From Dissophora ornata (taxonomy: Eukaryota; Mortierellomycota; Mortierellomycetes; Mortierellales; Mortierellaceae): DNA of 19,837 bases. The DNA is taken from the NCBI GenBank assembly GCA_025201705.1, contig MU617187.1, forward strand, positions 1-19,837, given 5' to 3'. Positions 16,383 through 19,837 of this stretch are shown here, piece after piece; within the stretch, counting starts at the first letter, position 1, and each line of letters begins with the position of its first letter. The notes beneath the pieces were generated by a model. The model made no database searches, had not been told where the DNA came from, and saw nothing but the letters and a program-made list of their open reading frames with translations. Position numbers and translations under genes: made by a program.

Positions 16383-18435
16383 TTATTGCTCTCGCCGCAT
16401 ATGCACCTCCTCCACCACCTTCTCTTCTCTTTCATCATCGATCCTCTCCCAAGCCCGTGGCCTCCTTCCCAACGCGACTAGGCACACCCAAAAGTAAACT
16501 TGGACGAGCCAAATAACCACAAATGCCGCGATCCAGACCCAAGGGTTGATAATCCGCCAGTCCGGATTTGTCATGTCCGGCTGTAGGAGGGACTCGAAGG
16601 TCAATAGATAAGCCGATGAGTCAAGACCATTAAGATTCTTGAGGTACATACGGTCCCAGGATCCGGTCTGGAGGAAGTTTAGACCCAGCCAGCCCACCAT
16701 GCAGCCAAAGGTGAGGACAGAGGTGCAGAGGTAGAGGACATGGAAAGCCTTGAAGAATAGGTGCGGTGCACGACCTGGATTCAAGTTGGAGTTGGAACGT
16801 GAAAGCGAGATGGAGGTCATGAGGCCAAAAAGGGAGAGGGCCGTAGTGAAAATGAAGAGGAGGCCAAAGATGAAGACTGGAAGGTTGGTATCTGGGTAGA
16901 AGTTAAGAATTGTGTTAGTCATCAATCTACCGTGTAAGGGGCCGTAGCCCAGAGACTTAGGCAAGTGCGATAGGAGGACAGATACTTACTGCTTGGGAAG
17001 CGACTTGCTTGGAAGACAACGAGACTGAGGATGCCGTTGTATGCGAACATGAACAAACAGATAAAACCAATCATCATGCCCAGCGGGACGCAGCCACTAG
17101 CAATATCATACGGGGAACAAAAAAATGGAGAAAGCCCATGAATGTGAGTACTCGGGGAAGAGGGATCTCGTCAGAACCCATGGGACAGAACACCACCCGC
17201 TTTATATACCTTGATTCATGCCACCAGCGCTTTCCACGCGATCCATTTCCTCCATGAAAGCCTCTCTTCGGGAGATCCACATCATGCAAGGCCGACAGCG
17301 ACCCATCAACACTCGACCGCGCGTCCTTCTCCGACGCCGGTCTCTGCAATGTCTTCTTCTTATCAAACAACTCCTGCAGCTGCGCTCTCTTTTCTTCCGA
17401 CAGCGGTGAAGCCGTGTTATTCCACGATCCACTGTTGTCCGGTCCAACCACGGTCAAAGACGATACCCTTTTCCCATACTTCAGCTGACTTGACGGCTTC
17501 CACTTTGATTGCCACGGGTGTTCATTTCCTTGTCCCTCCCCTTTTCTTCCTTCTCCAAAATGTACCGGATACAATTGTGTAGAGCGCTTCAGCATTTGCT
17601 CCCGTTTCGGAAATCCCCCCGTCCGCTGTTGATGCGCCATATGCGCGTCCTGGAGCGATTGCGGGGATCGTGAATCGCTGTGTTCCAGGCTCGGATAACT
17701 GGGTTGGCTCGTCGGCCCACGGCCTGACTTCTCTGATGCAGAAGCTTCTTGCCTCATCTCCGGATGCTCTTCGAACTCACTCTTCCAGAGCCCAGACAGA
17801 GTCTCTGGGTCTTGACTCGCGCCCGTTCGGTAATTGACGGGCATGCCGTAATCGTAGCTGGTATTGTCGCCATATATGGAGTGACGATGACTCTGGACTT
17901 GGACACCGTTATGATGATCGTCAATACGGTCGCCGTTGCGGGGATTGTCCAGGAAGTTGGCAGAGGTCATCGTCGAAGAACTGGAGCGCCAATCCCCGAC
18001 CGGACCATCCACCATATCGGTTAATTCTGGGATCGACGGTGGTGCAGGTGATGAGCTTCGTGAGGGCATCAGCGACGGAAACAGACGCGTATTTGTCTGT
18101 GTATTCTCATGTGTTTGCATGGGCGACGGTGATGATGGCAGTGGTGCCAAAAAATGGGGAGGAAAGAAATATGCATCCATGGATATTGTGCTACCAGTGT
18201 TTAATATTGCAGGGGAGTCAGACACGGGAGGTTGAGTAGTTATTAAGGGGAGAGCTGCAAAGGGCTTGCTATGAGCTCTATGATAGTCTTGATGACGCTC
18301 TGGGACATGAACTGGGGCTGAAGCGCGATTTTCGAGACGAGCAGCTTGAGTCTGCATTCGCGTAAGACGGGAGAGATATTGTTGATCATCGACTTCTTTC
18401 AAAGTCTCTGAGCGATGAACTGGGGTACTCGACAT
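16383..18435 (-). CDS. Four-helix membrane protein with long disordered N-terminus, unknown function
   Basis: Exons 18435-17210, 17096-16990 and 16891-16383 join to 613 residues; both junction phases fit. The first ATG in frame is at 18433-18435 (a longer open stretch upstream starts with TTG). Residues 1-408 are Ser/Pro/Gln/His-rich with no hydrophobic segment and end in a basic patch (SRGKRWWHES). Four membrane helices follow at about 414-436 (GMMIGFICLFMFAYNGILSL), 449-471, 493-518 and 562-585, then a charged tail (RRPRAWERIDDEREE). A long N-terminal cytosolic region before a four-helix domain, with both ends cytosolic, is the likely topology. I do not recognise a named family; MARVEL-like and other tetraspan folds are possible. 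Without splicing the frame ends at TGA 17074, so the N- and C-terminal parts would look like two genes. Confidence 0.72.
16892..16989 (-). other. Intron 2 of the four-helix membrane protein gene (98 bases)
   Basis: Consensus donor GTAAGT (16989-16984) and acceptor ..TTCTACCCAG. Joining A|AT makes Asn and links the first helix (..QASRFPS) to the second (NTNLPVFIFG). Confidence 0.85.
17097..17209 (-). other. Intron 1 of the four-helix membrane protein gene (113 bases)
   Basis: Donor GTATAT follows TCAAG; a likely branch site TACTCAC and a T-run precede the acceptor ..ATTGCTAG. Joining AG|T makes Ser and gives WWHESSGCVPLGMMIG, running straight into the first helix. An alternative 55-base intron with the same acceptor was rejected because it breaks the helix frame. 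Confidence 0.7.
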
Positions 18436-19103
18436 GTGCTGATGTCCTTTCGGGATGCGGATGTTATGCAATGAGGGGGGAAAGGGGGTCGCAGCACAAG
18501 GAGGAGATTATACAGAGAAGGTCGTGAAAACGGGGTGCGAGCAGCCGATCCTGTGGGTTTATATAGTCTTACGCAGGTTCAGGCGCGAAGCGTTCTTTTG
18601 TTTCGGGAGTAGGGCTGAGGTGACATGTTTGTTCCACAACTGGACACTGCATCTACGCCGTTGCATGACATTTCGGTGTGCACAGAGCGCCCTCGCGACC
18701 AGAGTCTTTCAAAAATAGACTCCATCGATCTGCGCATTTTTTTGGTCTTTGTGGCACTGCCCAATTTTTTTTTCCTTCGCACTGCCTCCCTATAGATACT
18801 TGATGCGCCCTGACCACCGAGCGTGTACATCTGTCAAACAATGAGATATCAATTACAAACATGGTTTCCCTAAGGTCTCTGGCCCTCGTCTAGACCTGTT
18901 TATATCTCGGGACGACCACCCATGATGGCGCTGTTATTACAGAGAATGGCTAAACAAGAAAGAAGTCAGATTGAACGGAAGAAAATAAAACGGGAGAGTG
19001 GGACGCGGCAAGAGAACAACGATTTTGCGTACTGCGCCCACATGGCACATGAAGTTGGGGAAGAAAAAAAAACACAATTGGAAATAATACGTCCATGTCC
19101 CTC
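18436..19103. other. Intergenic region between two minus-strand genes
   Basis: It holds the promoter of the membrane-protein gene and the 3' end of the gene at the right edge. A TATA-like element is at 18558-18565. No convincing ORF or RNA gene is seen; short frames such as 18653-18862 show no family features. Confidence 0.5.
18558..18565 (-). promoter_or_regulatory. TATA-like box (TATATAAA) of the membrane-protein gene
   Basis: On the minus strand TATATAAA lies about 120 bases upstream of the ATG at 18433-18435, which would allow a leader of roughly 90 bases. Confidence 0.45.
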
Positions 19104-19723
19104 TCACAGATAGTTGACCTTGAGTGCCTTCGCAACCATGTTAACGCCGACTCGAACTTCTACGCGCACTCTTTGCAGGATTCTGCTCTGAATCCGCTCA
19201 TCCTCCCAATCGCCGCTTCCGCAGTCCTGTGAGGTATCCATCTTCACTTCACTACCCCCTGTCCGCTCACGCTCGCCATCCTGCTGCAGCTCAGTATTCA
19301 TCAAGCCAACCAACCTCTCCCACCTCCTCCTCGACTTCCAGAATCCCTCCTCATCTTGCATCCACCTCCGCGCTGGAACCGACCAAAAAACTTGGTCTCC
19401 CAATTCGAACTGGCACCGCAATTGCATATTCTCGCTCAACAGACATGCGCCTACCCGAGGTTTATCGCCTAATGAGAGCTCGAAAGCAGGATAAAACCAT
19501 TCGAGTGGAGAGTTGCTCTTTTGTGGGTCCAGGTGACAGAACGGGCAAAAGAGGATTGTAGGGTTTTGAGGGGACGAGACTGCAGGAGAGTGGCAACCTG
19601 TGCAGTAGCATTGAATGAACCCGAACATATCGCGCTCACTGCTACCCTTATTGTGGTTGACGTTGCCGCTAACCAAGTCTGGGAAGCTAACGGCGAGGAT
19701 ATAGCCTTCGATGGTCGCATCGC
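19104..19723 (-). CDS. Partial protein (last exon): possible OB fold with Cys-rich zinc cluster, POT1/RPA-like?
   Basis: The minus-strand exon starts after a good acceptor (..TTCTTTTCTGTTAG, AG at 19724-19725) and ends at TGA 19104. About 206 residues are visible; upstream exons are missing, and the remaining 114 bases to the edge contain no clear donor. The exon starts with a beta-type stretch (GDATIEGYILAVSFPDLVSG), then CYCTGCH and FCPFC, about 20 residues apart, a likely Zn-binding cluster. WFYPAFELSLGD and QLRCQFELGDQVFWSVPARRW follow, then a charged C-terminus. A zinc cluster inside an OB-like beta pattern recalls the third OB fold of POT1 telomere proteins and the C-terminal OB fold of RPA70. 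That assignment rests on pattern only; the exon itself is well supported. Confidence 0.6.
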
Positions 19724-19816
19724 CTAACAGAAAAGAAGGGTAGAGGGTCAGAATGTGTACAAAGTGTCATTGAAAGAGTATAGTCAACAAAGACGAAGCA
19801 CAGTCAGTCCTGTGCC

Positions 19817-19837
19817 TTTTTTTTTTTTTTTTTTTTT
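19817..19837. repeat. Terminal poly(T), 21 bases, at the sequence edge
   Basis: The sequence ends in 21 consecutive T residues. A homopolymer at the very end is typical of where an assembly stops, and it cuts the minus-strand gene whose last exon is at 19104-19723. Confidence 0.85.

Noticed and set aside
18436..18471. Twelve-codon N-terminal extension of the membrane protein
   Set aside because: It starts with TTG; the first in-frame ATG is at 18433-18435.
1..19837. tRNA, rRNA, CRISPR array, transposon or terminal inverted repeats
   Set aside because: I scanned by eye for tRNA B-box sequence, regularly spaced repeats and transposase or reverse-transcriptase motifs and found none.

Overview
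The window looks like a whole contig (or contig end) from a fungal nuclear genome. The evidence is: GT..AG spliceosomal introns of about 98-325 bases that restore protein frames exactly, long disordered Ser/Thr/Pro/Gln-rich proteins, pyrimidine-rich upstream regions, AATAAA-type 3' signals, a fungal/eukaryotic glyoxalase II and a Bmt5-type rRNA methyltransferase. The protein style and compact introns suggest an early-diverging filamentous fungus (Mucoromycota, perhaps Mortierella-like), but that placement is inference only. No prokaryotic operon, CRISPR array, tRNA, rRNA or recognisable transposon was seen.

Layout. Bases 1-2469 hold no confident gene; there is a possible minus-strand terminal exon at 41-283, a GC-rich hairpin, an A20 run and a small island (1050-1310) open in several frames. 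At 2470-6343 (+) lies a two-exon gene for a protein of about 1240 residues whose C-terminus matches the Rabin/GRAB (Sec2-superfamily) C-terminal module. It converges, across 130 bases containing a perfect 18-base palindrome, on a small gene at 6474-6779 (-) for a 101-residue helical protein. After a 1.3 kb upstream region with a (CCTGGA)6 repeat and an ATTGGCCAAT element come two same-strand housekeeping genes: a four-exon glyoxalase II (8096-9371) and a two-exon Bmt5-like 25S rRNA m3U methyltransferase (9636-10720).

Bases 10721-13198 contain no gene that I can support up to a pyrimidine-rich promoter/leader with a probable 5' UTR intron. That leader serves a 978-residue, mostly disordered, polyQ-bearing fungal protein (13199-16135, +). 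It converges on a three-exon gene (16383-18435, -) joining a 410-residue disordered N-terminus to four membrane helices. At the right edge, 19104-19723 (-) is the last exon of a gene cut by the contig end; it has a Cys-rich zinc-like cluster inside what may be an OB fold, recalling POT1/RPA-type proteins.

The genes do not form an obvious pathway or cluster. Themes are ordinary cell biology: Rab-type trafficking, methylglyoxal detoxification, ribosome modification, and several lineage-specific proteins of unknown function. Exon joins were worked out by hand from splice consensus, phase and protein continuity. Start codons were restricted to ATG, so apparent TTG-initiated extensions were trimmed.
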